Notes: generated by a model from the letters alone, not told the origin. A stretch of 64,000 nucleotides of DNA from Urechidicola vernalis (GCF_031846385.1 NZ_JAVRHV010000001.1:124001-188000), one strand, 5' to 3'. Positions 1 through 8,976 are shown, counted from the stretch's first letter. Numbers and translations are program-made.

Positions 1-1700
1 AAATAACTATACGAATATCCATGAGACCATCTATTTACAGTTATTGCCAAAATATCTTCAGCAACATCAAACCCAGCAGGCCCTAATAAGCCATCGAGCA
101 CCGTTCTTACTTCTCTTTCAAAGTCTTCGAATTTCTTTTGGAAAAGCGTCATTCTTGCGCCTCTTAATTGAGCGTGAATAGGAATGTCTCGTGCAGGTGG
201 TTCCATCATGCCCCAAAACATCAAAGGCACCGCCTCATCTTTATTATAATCTGGTTGGTAGCCAACAGTGTTAACGCCTTTGGTCATAAAAACCTTGGCA
301 TGCATACGTCCAGGGCAGTATGCACCAGAAATGCCAAGGGCATCTAGTGCCGTACTATTTTTAACCAGCACATTTGTCACCAACATTGGATGTTTTACTT
401 GGTATTGCTGTGCTTTCTTTTGGTGGTCGGGTAGTTCAGGGCAAATATGAGGAATGATGGCATGGTAACAAGCCAATACGCTATGTTTGGATCGTATGCG
501 AATTGTCTTTCCATTTTTAACATAGGTCACTGCCACTTCATTGGCTTCATTCTTAGCGTTCACGACTGTAGATGATAAGCGAATTTTAGTAGCGTTGTTA
601 GGCAGGTCTAATTTAGAATAATCAAACTCAGCCATGGCAATGGTTTTAGCAGTCGTTTCTGGACAGACATCCGGAATCAATGAGCAAACCAATAAACGTG
701 CAATGGAGGCATTGCCATCTGGGAACATTGCTACCTCTTCAGATTCATTATTACCACGTACTTCCTTTCCCGATTCACCTATTCTATGATCTCCGGGCAA
801 CCAAGCACTTACTGCTTCTGCTACGGATAAACTATGAGGTTGCACACCCCAATAACCGTCCGTGGCTTTAATAAACAGTTCTACAACTTCTTTTGGAAGT
901 TGGCAATGCTGTTCTAAGAAATCCGTGTAACTCGTTTTGTAGAGTACGTTTTCAATTTCCTTTTCTGATAAACCTTCGAGTACATTGTCATCTTTTGTAT
1001 AAAAGGCTTTCAGCGCTTCAATCCCTTGTTCACTAAGAGGGAATTTATCTATTTGATCAATCACATCTTCATTTCTACTATACATAGAGAACCCTGGAAT
1101 TAAGATGTTTTCTCCAAAAGTGTCTTTGTCAAACCAAATTGCAGGTTTGTCATTTCCGTAATCGAACTTAATTTTTTTGTGTAAGGCATTTACATCAATT
1201 CCTAACTCAGCAATAAAATCAAGTACTGGTTGGCTGAATGAAGTGTATTCCAAATTCATAGTGCCACCCCAAGACAAACGCATACAAGAAGATTGATCAA
1301 ATTCATTGCGTTTTGCATGTCCACCAAAATCGTCGTGATTATCTAGTATGAGTATTTTAGATTCATCCCCAAATTTTTTCCGATATTCATATGCAGCCGT
1401 TAAGCCGCTAATACCTGCACCTACAATAATCAGGTCATAATATTCATCCGTATCAACCGGGTTTTTAAATTGAACACCTTGCCGAGCCAACGCATGCGCG
1501 GTTTCATAAGAACCGTCATGCGAGCCTCGCATTCCAGTTTTTAAAGGAGGGTAGTCTTTTACAAGCGATTCTTTTTCTTTATTTGTAAAAACACAGGATG
1601 TAGACAACATTAATCCTAATGAAGTTAATGCTGTTGCTTGTATAAAATCTCTTCGAGCAATGCTCTTGTTCATGCCTAATTGCTCGTCTGATTTTTTCAT
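1..1700 (-). CDS. Tat-exported FAD-dependent oxidoreductase, spermidine-dehydrogenase-like (C-terminus outside window)
   Basis: The minus-strand frame is open from an ATG at 1700 through the window edge at base 1, so about 566 residues are visible and the end is missing. Residues 14-27 carry a twin-arginine signal (ARRDFIQ then a hydrophobic stretch), followed by LSTSC, which could be a lipobox. A dinucleotide-binding fold starts near residue 88 with VGAGISG, then an acidic end of strand 2 and DDFGGHAKRNEF near residue 121, a pattern I associate with flavin amine oxidases of the spermidine dehydrogenase type. It probably oxidises an amine or similar substrate outside the cytoplasm; the substrate is inference. 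It lies 32 bp after the Tat-signal hydrolase at 1733-2623, so the two may be cotranscribed. A second ATG at codon 10 would also keep the Tat motif. Confidence 0.72.
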   Translation of the reverse strand, partial: MKKSDEQLGMNKSIARRDFIQATALTSLGLMLSTSCVFTNKEKESLVKDYPPLKTGMRGSHDGSYETAHALARQGVQFKNPVDTDEYYDLIIVGAGISGLTAAYEYRKKFGDESKILILDNHDDFGGHAKRNEFDQSSCMRLSWGGTMNLEYTSFSQPVLDFIAELGIDVNALHKKIKFDYGNDKPAIWFDKDTFGENILIPGFSMYSRNEDVIDQIDKFPLSEQGIEALKAFYTKDDNVLEGLSEKEIENVLYKTSYTDFLEQHCQLPKEVVELFIKATDGYWGVQPHSLSVAEAVSAWLPGDHRIGESGKEVRGNNESEEVAMFPDGNASIARLLVCSLIPDVCPETTAKTIAMAEFDYSKLDLPNNATKIRLSSTVVNAKNEANEVAVTYVKNGKTIRIRSKHSVLACYHAIIPHICPELPDHQKKAQQYQVKHPMLVTNVLVKNSTALDALGISGAYCPGRMHAKVFMTKGVNTVGYQPDYNKDEAVPLMFWGMMEPPARDIPIHAQLRGARMTLFQKKFEDFEREVRTVLDGLLGPAGFDVAEDILAITVNRWSHGYSYSY

Positions 1701-1732
1701 TTTAAATTCTGTGGTTGATTGTATAAACTCAG

Positions 1733-2623
1733 TTATTGGTTTAGATGTTTTTTAAAGAATGATAAGGTTCTACTCCATGATAAATCCGCCGCCGCTTTGT
1801 CGTAGCGTGGAGTAGTGTTGTTATGAAAACCGTGATTTACTTCTGGATAAACATATGCTTCATAAACTTTGTTGTGTTCTTTAAGCCCTTCTTCATAAGC
1901 AGGCCATCCGGCATTTACTCTTTTGTCTAAACCAGCATTATGAATCATTAAAGGCGCATTTATTTTTATTATATCTTCTTTAGTTGGTTGGCTTCCATAA
2001 TACGGCACCGCTGCTCCAAGATTAGGTACTTTAACTGCCATCATATTAGAGATCCATCCTCCAAAACAAAAACCAACAACACCAATTTTACCTGTGCAGC
2101 CTTCATGTGAGTTAAGGTATTCAAAAGCCGCAATAAAATCTTCTAGCATATCATTTCTATCCAATTTACGTTGCATACTTCTACCTTCGTCATCATTGCC
2201 AGGATAGCCTCCAAGAGGTGTTAGTGCATCGGGGGCCAAGGTTATAAAGCCTTCTAAGGCTGCTCTTCTTGCAACATCTTCAATATATGGGTTAAGCCCT
2301 CTGTTTTCATGAATAATTACAATTCCAGGTAATTTTTTAGAAGCGTTTTTGGGTTTAGATAAAAGGCCTCTAATTTCTCCGTTACCTTTCTTAGAATTGT
2401 AGGTAATAAACTTTGAATCTAATCTTTCGTCATCTTGATTAACAGTAACAGACTCAACATAGTTAGGCATGATAAAACTAAGCAATGAAGAAACTGTTAT
2501 ACCACCAACAGCGTACATTGATAATTTCTTTACAAATTGCCTTCTTTCAATTTTGTTATGAGCATACTCATCGTACAAGTCAAAAACCTCTTGATGAATG
2601 TCTTCTTTTTTTAATTTTTTCAT
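1733..2623 (-). CDS. Dienelactone hydrolase family protein with Tat-like signal
   Basis: A 296-residue alpha/beta hydrolase. The nucleophile elbow is GFCFGG with Cys186, and Asp233 (GLDKR) and His264 (NHGFHN) complete the Cys-Asp-His triad that distinguishes dienelactone hydrolases from Ser esterases. The N-terminus has ERRQFVKKLS at residues 26-35 followed by a hydrophobic segment (to about 52), which looks like a Tat export signal; many family members are cytosolic, so export is notable. The natural substrate is unknown; lactone or ester hydrolysis is the family reaction. It is upstream of the Tat-signal oxidoreductase on the same strand. Confidence 0.85.
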   Translation of the reverse strand: MKKLKKEDIHQEVFDLYDEYAHNKIERRQFVKKLSMYAVGGITVSSLLSFIMPNYVESVTVNQDDERLDSKFITYNSKKGNGEIRGLLSKPKNASKKLPGIVIIHENRGLNPYIEDVARRAALEGFITLAPDALTPLGGYPGNDDEGRSMQRKLDRNDMLEDFIAAFEYLNSHEGCTGKIGVVGFCFGGWISNMMAVKVPNLGAAVPYYGSQPTKEDIIKINAPLMIHNAGLDKRVNAGWPAYEEGLKEHNKVYEAYVYPEVNHGFHNNTTPRYDKAAADLSWSRTLSFFKKHLNQ

Positions 2624-2778
2624 TCGACCTTTTCTTTAGTACTGATTTTTTGATGACGATATAATTGGTTGATGTTCTACTGTTTAAAATATTACATCAG
2701 CGTAAAGCGAAGTTCGTCAAATTAAGTACACGAATCAAATGAACTTATAAACATGTTAACAATTTCTTTTGCTTCTTG

Positions 2779-3459
2779 TTAAAGTAATTGCAATAGCCAA
2801 TCAGTTATAACAGTGTCTTTATTTAAATAGATGAGCGTAATTCCAATAGAATCATAAATACCATGGATCAATACCAATAGCAATAGATTGTTTCTGTTTT
2901 TATTAAAGAGCAATGAAATAAGCAAAGACCATAAAAATACGGACACAACACCAATAAATCCTTGGTATGCATGAGAAATTCCGAAGTAAAGCGAGGTGAT
3001 TACTGCTGAGTACATCCAAGCCTTATTACTATTGCCAAATAATTCCGCCAATCCTTTCATATAATATCCTCGAAACAGAATTTCTTCTCCAAAGGCAGCA
3101 AATACCCACATCACAAGCATTAAAATAACATATCCGGAAAGGTTTCCTCTAATATCATCAATAGACGATAAATCATATGTGCCTAGTAAATTTTGAAGTA
3201 GGGGATCTATAATAACTGTAAAGACAAGAAAAAGAACGAGTGCTATAAGGATACTCTTTGTAATGGTTTTTTTGGTGATTTTCTCACCAATTCCAAACTT
3301 TGACCAGTCATACTTGCTTCCTTTTAATAATAGAAAAACAACGCCAAGGCCGAAGAAAAAAACAAAGTTCCGGTCCATGAACCCAAATAGAGGAGCAATG
3401 AGCATTATAAATACTACTGCATATGGTTTGTTTAAATAATTGAATAGTTTGGTTTTCAT
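2779..3459 (-). CDS. CPBP family intramembrane protease
   Basis: A 226-residue protein with about six to seven hydrophobic helices. The CPBP (Abi) active-site motifs are present: EEILFRG at residues 125-131 (Glu125, Glu126, Arg130), FGISH with His163, and LIHG with His199. Members are membrane glutamic or metal-dependent endopeptidases related to Rce1. It lies immediately downstream of, but 199 bp from, a LytTR response regulator gene on the same strand, and the gap holds tandem repeats that could be a regulator binding site. In Gram-positive bacteria CPBP proteases and LytTR systems often share loci; a functional link here is inference. Confidence 0.82.
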   Translation of the reverse strand: MKTKLFNYLNKPYAVVFIMLIAPLFGFMDRNFVFFFGLGVVFLLLKGSKYDWSKFGIGEKITKKTITKSILIALVLFLVFTVIIDPLLQNLLGTYDLSSIDDIRGNLSGYVILMLVMWVFAAFGEEILFRGYYMKGLAELFGNSNKAWMYSAVITSLYFGISHAYQGFIGVVSVFLWSLLISLLFNKNRNNLLLLVLIHGIYDSIGITLIYLNKDTVITDWLLQLL

Positions 3460-3486
3460 CTTTATCGATTTTTAAAATTGATGTGA

Positions 3487-3494
3487 CAAAACTA
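3487..3494 (-). promoter_or_regulatory. Candidate -7 element of the CPBP gene
   Basis: Read on the minus strand this is TAGTTTTG, an exact match to the Bacteroidota -7 consensus TAnnTTTG, 27 bp before the ATG at 3459. No convincing TTTG -33 element sits at the expected distance, which would fit an activator-dependent promoter. Only sequence similarity supports this. Confidence 0.4.
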
Positions 3495-3545
3495 AATCTA
3501 GTTTACTTTTTATTTGAACAACAGGGATGAATACAAAACTATTAG

Positions 3546-3573
3546 GGGTACAAAAGTAGTATATGGGTACAAA
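3546..3573. promoter_or_regulatory. Tandem direct repeat, possible LytTR operator
   Basis: GGGTACAAA occurs at 3546-3554 and again at 3565-3573, a 19-bp period (close to two helical turns). The pair lies about 52-80 bp upstream of the candidate -7 box of the CPBP gene. LytTR regulators commonly bind two direct repeats about two turns apart, and a LytTR gene ends 86 bp away. Assignment to that regulator is inference. Confidence 0.35.
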
Positions 3574-3658
3574 GTGACTTTATCCCTTTAGAAACACATT
3601 TAATTGTGTTTTAGTGGAAGTTTGTCAATGTAAGGATTCAATTTGTAATGTGCGATCT

Positions 3659-4357
3659 CTATTTTATCAATCGGTTTACATTGAGTTTGTACATTTTACC
3701 TATTGGTAATTTGTGATGCGTTATATGGATTCTATTACCCTCTATAAGTTCAATTTTATCAATAGAAATGATAAACGATTTATGGACTCTTATAAATTCA
3801 TTTTCGGGTAAATGATGCGATAGGGAAGTTAAGGTTTGATGCGAAACGATCATTTTATCAGCCATATTGATTTTTACATAGTTTCCATAGGCTTCTATAA
3901 AAAGAATGTCATGTAGTTTAATTTGATAATATTTCTTGTCTTCCTTTACAAATATCTTTTTGTCTGCTACCGTTTCAGAATGTCGAATAGGATTGGAATT
4001 AATGGCCAATGCATCGGAAATTTTACTTACCGCTTTTAAGAAGCGACTGAAATTAAATGGTTTTAATAAATAATCGTCAATATTTAGTTCGTAGCCTTCT
4101 AAAGCAAACTCCTTGTATGCTGTTGTAATAATTATTTTAGGTGGATTAGAGAGTGTTTTCAAAAAATCTAGACCTGAAAGTTTTGGCATATTAATGTCTA
4201 GAAAAATTAGATCGACTGCGTGTTTATTTAGAAATTCTAATGCCTCAAAAGCATTGTAGCAACTTTTTTGAAAAGAGAGATACGAAAGGTTGCTCGCATA
4301 ATCTTTGATGTTATCATGCGAGGCCGTTTCGTCATCAACAATTATATATTTTATCAT
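3659..4357 (-). CDS. LytTR family response regulator
   Basis: A 232-residue two-component regulator. The receiver domain (residues 1-120) has the acidic pair in VDDE, phospho-acceptor Asp54 (FLDINMPK), a Thr in TTA and Lys99 (LLKPF). The C-terminal LytTR DNA-binding domain (about 130-232) is recognisable from FIEAYGNYVKI and FIRVHKSFIIS. Its start overlaps the stop of the histidine kinase gene by 4 bp (ATGA), indicating translational coupling to its cognate sensor. Likely targets are the flanking CPBP or serine hydrolase genes, which is inference from position. Confidence 0.93.
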   Translation of the reverse strand: MIKYIIVDDETASHDNIKDYASNLSYLSFQKSCYNAFEALEFLNKHAVDLIFLDINMPKLSGLDFLKTLSNPPKIIITTAYKEFALEGYELNIDDYLLKPFNFSRFLKAVSKISDALAINSNPIRHSETVADKKIFVKEDKKYYQIKLHDILFIEAYGNYVKINMADKMIVSHQTLTSLSHHLPENEFIRVHKSFIISIDKIELIEGNRIHITHHKLPIGKMYKLNVNRLIK

Positions 4358-5334
4358 TGCTTTACTATTTCCAAGGTTGTTGAATATACGTTTTCTTTCG
4401 AACTCGCATCTAACTTATAACAGTTAGGGTATAATAAGTCTAAACGATCTTTTAGGTTTTTCAATCCAATGCCATTGCTTGTTGTAGACTCTTCTGAATC
4501 GAAATTATTTTTAGCCGTAAAACATATTTTTTGATCATCTTCAATTAATTGGATATGAACAAATGCATTTTCAGTTGCTTTTTCTACACCATGTTTAAAC
4601 GCATTTTCCAATAAGATAATAAACAATAATGGAGCAACCATTGTCTCTGAATTTTGAATGGTCTTTTCAAAATTGACATCAATTTCTTTATGGTATCTAG
4701 CAGTTTGTAATTCGATGTAATTTATCAAATATTGAATTTCATCTTTTAATTGTACTTTTTCCTTTCCGCTATCATAGATGGTGAATCTCATTAAGTCTGA
4801 TAACTTTAATACATAGTCCTGTGCTACATCAGTATCTTTCTTTATTAAAGAATATAAATTGTTTAAAGTATTAAAGAAAAAATGAGGGTTTATCTGGTTT
4901 TTTAAAAGCATTAATTCAGCCTCTAATTTATCGCTTTTAAGTTTTTGAATACCCTTTCTGTATGTGTAAACCCAGTAAAATATTAAGTATGCAATTTCAA
5001 TTGCCAAAAGGATTCTAACCGCATTTGTAATAAACCCGTCAGTTCCGCTTGTTATTTGTACTGCAAAAATCAATGCGGGGATACTAATTCCTAAAAACAA
5101 GTATTTAAGGATTGGGGTAGAGTTTCCAAATTTCACCTTTTCTGTTTGAAATAAATAATACAAAATGGTGTAAAAGATAACTAGGCCTAGAGATGCTGAA
5201 AGTACTGTATAAAGTTCACTCTGAGAATATCTAAAAATGATCATTAATGTAATGATTATTCCTGATAATATAGCCGCGTTTTTAAATAGTTTTTTGTGTG
5301 TCATGTCTTCTAATTGTTTATGATTTTGACACAA
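4354..5334 (-). CDS. LytS/YehU-type sensor histidine kinase
   Basis: A 326-residue membrane sensor with about four hydrophobic helices between residues 16 and 125 and no obvious large periplasmic domain. The His_kinase (PF06580) region contains the phospho-acceptor His151 in NQINPHFFFNTLNNL, an N-box near LLENAFKHG and a G-box GIGLKNL. It phosphorylates the LytTR regulator encoded by the overlapping downstream gene. The first ATG is 5334, but an ATG at 5304 (codon 11, MTHKKLF) would start just before the first membrane helix and is an equally good start. Confidence 0.92.
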   Translation of the reverse strand: MCQNHKQLEDMTHKKLFKNAAILSGIIITLMIIFRYSQSELYTVLSASLGLVIFYTILYYLFQTEKVKFGNSTPILKYLFLGISIPALIFAVQITSGTDGFITNAVRILLAIEIAYLIFYWVYTYRKGIQKLKSDKLEAELMLLKNQINPHFFFNTLNNLYSLIKKDTDVAQDYVLKLSDLMRFTIYDSGKEKVQLKDEIQYLINYIELQTARYHKEIDVNFEKTIQNSETMVAPLLFIILLENAFKHGVEKATENAFVHIQLIEDDQKICFTAKNNFDSEESTTSNGIGLKNLKDRLDLLYPNCYKLDASSKENVYSTTLEIVKQ

Positions 5335-5502
5335 AGCTATGGTGTGAATTCAAGATGATTACTTTTATTTTATGAACGTCACTTTTTTTAATGTAAACGA
5401 TTCCAATGAGATGATAAAGGTACTTTAAATATCATAAATAAACGTATGTCATGTCATTGGTAGGGTTTGTCAAAATGTTTAGAAATGATGGAGTGACCAT
5501 TC

Positions 5503-5510
5503 TAGGTTTG
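5503..5510 (+). promoter_or_regulatory. Candidate -7 element of the serine hydrolase gene
   Basis: TAGGTTTG matches the Bacteroidota TAnnTTTG consensus 25 bp before the ATG at 5535. No clear TTTG -33 box is at standard spacing. Confidence 0.4.
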
Positions 5511-5534
5511 CATCAAATTTAAAACATAATACAT

Positions 5535-6626
5535 ATGAAAACTTTAATTACAATTATTACAATGGCATTAAGCATCTCATTTGCCAATGCACAAAAGTCA
5601 GCATCTGAAAAAGAGTTGCTAAGTACTTTAGATGAAAATACACCAAAGGCGTTAAAAGAACATAAAGTGCCAGGTTTGGCAATTGCAGTTATTAAAAATG
5701 AAAAAGTGATTGTTAAAAAAGGCTATGGATTTGCTGATGTGGAAGCGAAAATTGAGGTTAATAGTGAAACTGGCTTTAATATTGGTTCTATTTCTAAAAT
5801 GTTCACCGCATGGGGTATAATGATACTGGTAGAGGACGGAAGGTTAGATTTGGATGCACCTGCAGCAACCTATATTACAAAATGGCAACTGCCAGAAAGC
5901 GAGTTTGATACGGATAAAATTACGATTCGAAACTTAATGCAGCACACAGCAGGATTATCTGTTCATGGATATAATGGTTATGAGTCTAGAAAAGAGTTAA
6001 GCTCTACAGTTGAATCTCTTTTAGGTACGAGCCGTGAAGAGGAGGCAGTAATACAAATTATGGAACCTGAAAGCGAATGGAAATATTCTGGAGGAGGATA
6101 TACTATTTTACAATTGGTAATTGAAGAAGTTACCGGTAGGTCTTTTGCAGACTATATGCAAAAAACCATTTTTACACCTCTTAAAATGAACCAAACAAGT
6201 TTTAATATAAATAAACAGTTGTTAAAAAAATCTGCCAAGCCATATGATGAGAACGGAAAAGAAATTGCGTTACGTTCATTTAATGCACAAGCAGCAGCCG
6301 GGTTACATACAACACTAGACGATCTAATTATTTTTGCAAAGACATCTTATGCTCCCAATCCAGTGCTGTCTGAAAAAAGTATACAACTTTTAACAAATCC
6401 AACTGAATTTTCTAAAGGAAATTACGGAATGGGGTATATGGAAATGAATCGTTTTGGAGATTTTACCTTACACGGGCATGGGGGGTCTAACGAAGGCTGG
6501 CATGCTGGTTTCATGCTTGACTTTGAATCCAAATCAGGAATTATTATTCTTACAAATGGAGAATCAGGTAGAAATGTTTTATTTGGGGATATGAAAGATT
6601 GGGCGCAATGGCACGGTAGTAATTAA
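5535..6626 (+). CDS. Secreted serine hydrolase, class C beta-lactamase-like (PF00144)
   Basis: A 363-residue protein with a signal peptide (MKTLITIITMALSISFANAQ, cleavage near residue 20). Catalytic motifs of the beta-lactamase/DD-peptidase fold are present: S85-I-S-K88 (SxxK), Y184-S-G (YxN position) and a HGHGG motif near residue 316 in place of KTG. Such proteins include esterases, D-aminopeptidases and penicillin-binding-protein-like enzymes; true beta-lactamase activity is not implied. It is divergent from the LytS/LytTR genes across a 200-bp spacer and ends at a strong bidirectional terminator. Confidence 0.88.
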   Translation: MKTLITIITMALSISFANAQKSASEKELLSTLDENTPKALKEHKVPGLAIAVIKNEKVIVKKGYGFADVEAKIEVNSETGFNIGSISKMFTAWGIMILVEDGRLDLDAPAATYITKWQLPESEFDTDKITIRNLMQHTAGLSVHGYNGYESRKELSSTVESLLGTSREEEAVIQIMEPESEWKYSGGGYTILQLVIEEVTGRSFADYMQKTIFTPLKMNQTSFNINKQLLKKSAKPYDENGKEIALRSFNAQAAAGLHTTLDDLIIFAKTSYAPNPVLSEKSIQLLTNPTEFSKGNYGMGYMEMNRFGDFTLHGHGGSNEGWHAGFMLDFESKSGIIILTNGESGRNVLFGDMKDWAQWHGSN

Positions 6627-6644
6627 TTGAATTCTTACATATTG

Positions 6645-6680
6645 AAACAATAAATGCCCAGAAATGGGCATTTATTGTTT
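6645..6680. terminator. Bidirectional intrinsic terminator
   Basis: A perfect 16-bp stem (AAACAATAAATGCCCA with its complement) closed by a GAAA tetraloop lies between convergent genes ending at 6626 and 6696. AT-rich stem ends give U-rich tails on both strands. Confidence 0.85.
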
Positions 6681-6695
6681 ACACTTATTTTGAAA

Positions 6696-7559
6696 TTAAT
6701 CTTTTCTTCTTCCAAAATACCACATTAGGAATCCAGCGGTAAAGAACATAGTTAATGAATAAACTACCGCTGGTACAGTTAATTCTAATCTGCCCAAAAT
6801 AGAAAGCGCTACTACTATGGCTAAGGTTCCGTTTTGTATGCCGCTCTCTATAGTAATAGAAATAGATTGTTTTAGGTCAAGTTTAAATCCTCTTGCCGAG
6901 AAATAACCAACTGCCATCGTAGCTAAATTCAAGCCTAAAGCAACAAGCCCAATTTGCTTAAAAGAATCAACAATTATTTCTTTATTTGCCATTATAATAC
7001 CTAGAAGTACCGCAACAAATATGACAGTTGATGCAATACGCATCGATTTTTCCATTTTAAGCGCAAAGTCTTGTTTATAATGTTTTATTAGCATTCCAAT
7101 GGTAACGGGTACTATAGTAATTCCGGTTATCTGCAGCATGGTTTCTCCTATTGGTAATTCTATGTTGGTTCCAGTTTCATTCATGAAATAGTTTAAAGCA
7201 AAGGATAAAATAATAGGAATCGTAAATACCGTAGCAATGCTTGTAATTGCAGTTAGAGAGATAGATAAGGCAATGTCTCCTTTGGCTACATGGGTAATTA
7301 AATTACTAGTAGCACCACCTGGACAAGCGGCAATTAACATTAAACCTACGGCCAAAACAGGGTCTAAATCAAATAAAAGGGCCATTGAAAATCCAATTAT
7401 TGGCAATACGATCATTTGATTTGTTAAGCCTAGTAATGCAGCCTTTGGGTGCTTAAAAACTCTTTTAAAATCGTTGATGGTTAAAGAGAGTCCCATGCCA
7501 AGCATTATAATGGCAAGTGAAATAGGTAGAACAACAGTAGTTAGAATTGAGTTTTCCAT
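6696..7559 (-). CDS. Bile acid:sodium symporter (BASS/SBF) family transporter
   Basis: A 287-residue, highly hydrophobic protein with about nine to ten membrane helices. The SBF family features GLTNQMIVLPIIGF, ACPGGATSNLITHVAKGD (the crossover region with the sodium-site GG and N) and SGIQNGTLA near residue 240 are present. Bacterial members transport bile acids, pantoate or other organic acids with Na+; the substrate cannot be read from sequence. It is convergent with the serine hydrolase and divergent from msrA. Confidence 0.9.
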   Translation of the reverse strand: MENSILTTVVLPISLAIIMLGMGLSLTINDFKRVFKHPKAALLGLTNQMIVLPIIGFSMALLFDLDPVLAVGLMLIAACPGGATSNLITHVAKGDIALSISLTAITSIATVFTIPIILSFALNYFMNETGTNIELPIGETMLQITGITIVPVTIGMLIKHYKQDFALKMEKSMRIASTVIFVAVLLGIIMANKEIIVDSFKQIGLVALGLNLATMAVGYFSARGFKLDLKQSISITIESGIQNGTLAIVVALSILGRLELTVPAVVYSLTMFFTAGFLMWYFGRRKD

Positions 7560-7716
7560 GAATTGTTAAAGTTTGGGGATTAAAAATACAATTATTCAGT
7601 TAATGAAAATGAATATCTCAAAATTAACCGTCAGTTCTAGTGTTTTCCTAGGGGAAATGTATCGAGAACAGATTAGAACTCCGCTTGAATTTGAAACAGC
7701 ATTGCTAATTTAAATG

Positions 7717-7724
7717 TAAGTTTG
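7717..7724 (+). promoter_or_regulatory. Candidate -7 element of msrA
   Basis: TAAGTTTG matches TAnnTTTG, with a TTTG at 7690-7693 (23 bp spacer) as a possible weak -33 box. The start codon is at 7771. Confidence 0.4.
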
Positions 7725-7770
7725 TAATATGGTGTAATTCTTATCGACTTAATGACGAAATCTTATTAGA

Positions 7771-8421
7771 ATGAAAAACGTATCAATTTTATTAATAGCC
7801 TTTTTAACGATTTCTTGTTTTGGATTATCGAGCGAAAAAGAGTTGAAAAAGGAAGTAATTGAAGCAAACAATAAATTTATGAAGAATATAGAGTATGCCA
7901 CTTTCGGCGGAGGATGCTTTTGGTGTACAGAAGTAATTTTTGAACAATTAGAAGGGGTATTTAAAGTAGAGTCTGGTTATTCTGGAGGGCATATAAAAAA
8001 TCCGGCTTATAGAGAAGTAGTGTCGGGTAGGACTGGACATGCAGAAGCAATTCAGATTTCATATGACCCAACTGTTTTATCTTTTGAAGAATTGTTAGAG
8101 ATATTCTTTAACACACACGATCCAACAACGCTAAACAGGCAAGGAAATGATAAAGGTACACAATACAGATCTGCTGTTTTTTACCATAATGAAGCACAGC
8201 AATTGGCTGCGAATACAATGATTAAGGCTTTGGATGATGCAGAGGTCTTTCCAAATAAGATTGTTACTGAAGTAACGGAATTTGATGACTTTTATGTTGC
8301 GGAAGATTACCATCAAGATTACTTCATTAACAACTCAAGTCAACCTTACTGCCAATATGTTATCAATCCGAAATTAGAGAAGTTTCAAAAGCAATACAAA
8401 GACAAGTTGAAGAAACAATAG
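7771..8421 (+). CDS. msrA: Peptide-methionine (S)-S-oxide reductase, predicted lipoprotein
   Basis: A 216-residue MsrA. The family signature GGGCFWC is at residues 46-52 with catalytic Cys49, followed by the conserved GYSGG and GHAEAIQ/YDP segments; the resolving Cys is probably the one in the SQPYCQYV segment. It reduces the S epimer of methionine sulfoxide in proteins using thioredoxin. Unlike cytosolic MsrA, it begins with a signal sequence and lipobox (LTISC, Cys16), so it probably repairs envelope proteins from a lipid anchor. The upstream BASS gene is divergent. Confidence 0.94.
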   Translation: MKNVSILLIAFLTISCFGLSSEKELKKEVIEANNKFMKNIEYATFGGGCFWCTEVIFEQLEGVFKVESGYSGGHIKNPAYREVVSGRTGHAEAIQISYDPTVLSFEELLEIFFNTHDPTTLNRQGNDKGTQYRSAVFYHNEAQQLAANTMIKALDDAEVFPNKIVTEVTEFDDFYVAEDYHQDYFINNSSQPYCQYVINPKLEKFQKQYKDKLKKQ

Positions 8422-8519
8422 TGTAGTTGGATGTTGTTGGATTTTTAGTTTGAGAAATTTAGTTAAATGGATGTCTGTAGAGTACAATTAATAACAGTAC
8501 TTTTCGTTTTTATTCTAAT

Positions 8520-8807
8520 ATGAATCCGAAATACAAAAAACTCTTACTTAGTATTTTATTAGATGGTATTGGTATGCTGTCTTTCGTAATTCCAGGTGCA
8601 GGTGAATTTATGGATATTGTTTGGGCGCCGTTATCAGCATATCTGATTTTAAAATTATATAAAGGCACCTTTGCAAAAGTAGCGAGTCTTATTTCATTTG
8701 GCGAAGAAGCCGGGTTTATTGGAACGGATATCATTCCAACTTTTACATTGTCATGGATTTATGAACAGGTCTTTGTAAATAAAACACCTCCTTTAATAGA
8801 AGAGTAA
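8520..8807 (+). CDS. Small conserved membrane protein, function unknown
   Basis: A 95-residue protein with two to three hydrophobic segments (about 6-24, 28-46 and 60-85) and a motif-like FVIPGAGEFMDIVWAPLSAYLILKLY core. I associate this pattern with uncharacterised small flavobacterial membrane proteins. It follows msrA by 98 bp on the same strand; there is no evidence for a redox role. Confidence 0.65.
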   Translation: MNPKYKKLLLSILLDGIGMLSFVIPGAGEFMDIVWAPLSAYLILKLYKGTFAKVASLISFGEEAGFIGTDIIPTFTLSWIYEQVFVNKTPPLIEE

Positions 8808-8847
8808 GAAGAATTGCACATAAAAGTGATGAAATATAATATTCAAG

Positions 8848-8976
8848 TTTCCTCCCTCTAGGGAGGATTGAGGTGGATGTTTCAAACAACTTAATGTAAA
8901 TTTCAACCCCTTTAGATTTGATAATTGTATTTTCCTTATATGTAATGAGACCTTTCGACTGCGCTCAAGGTGACAA
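8848..8976. repeat. Two short palindromic intergenic repeat units (REP-like)
   Basis: Within the 8808-9092 intergenic gap, 8851-8866 is a perfect palindrome (CCTCCCT-CT-AGGGAGG) followed by GATTGAGGTGGATG, and 8951-8970 is the imperfect palindrome with TTTCGACTGCGCTCAAGG followed by TGACA. Both resemble dispersed palindromic repeats I recall from many flavobacterial genomes. The surrounding sequence shows no gene. No other copies were noticed in this window. Confidence 0.5.

Noticed and set aside
268..871. Plus-strand ORFs of 60-63 residues
   Set aside because: They are shadows of the FAD oxidoreductase on the minus strand, with no coding features of their own.
5535..6626. True beta-lactamase resistance gene
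   Set aside because: PF00144 proteins are mostly esterases or peptidases; the HGG triad motif replaces KTG and no resistance context is present.
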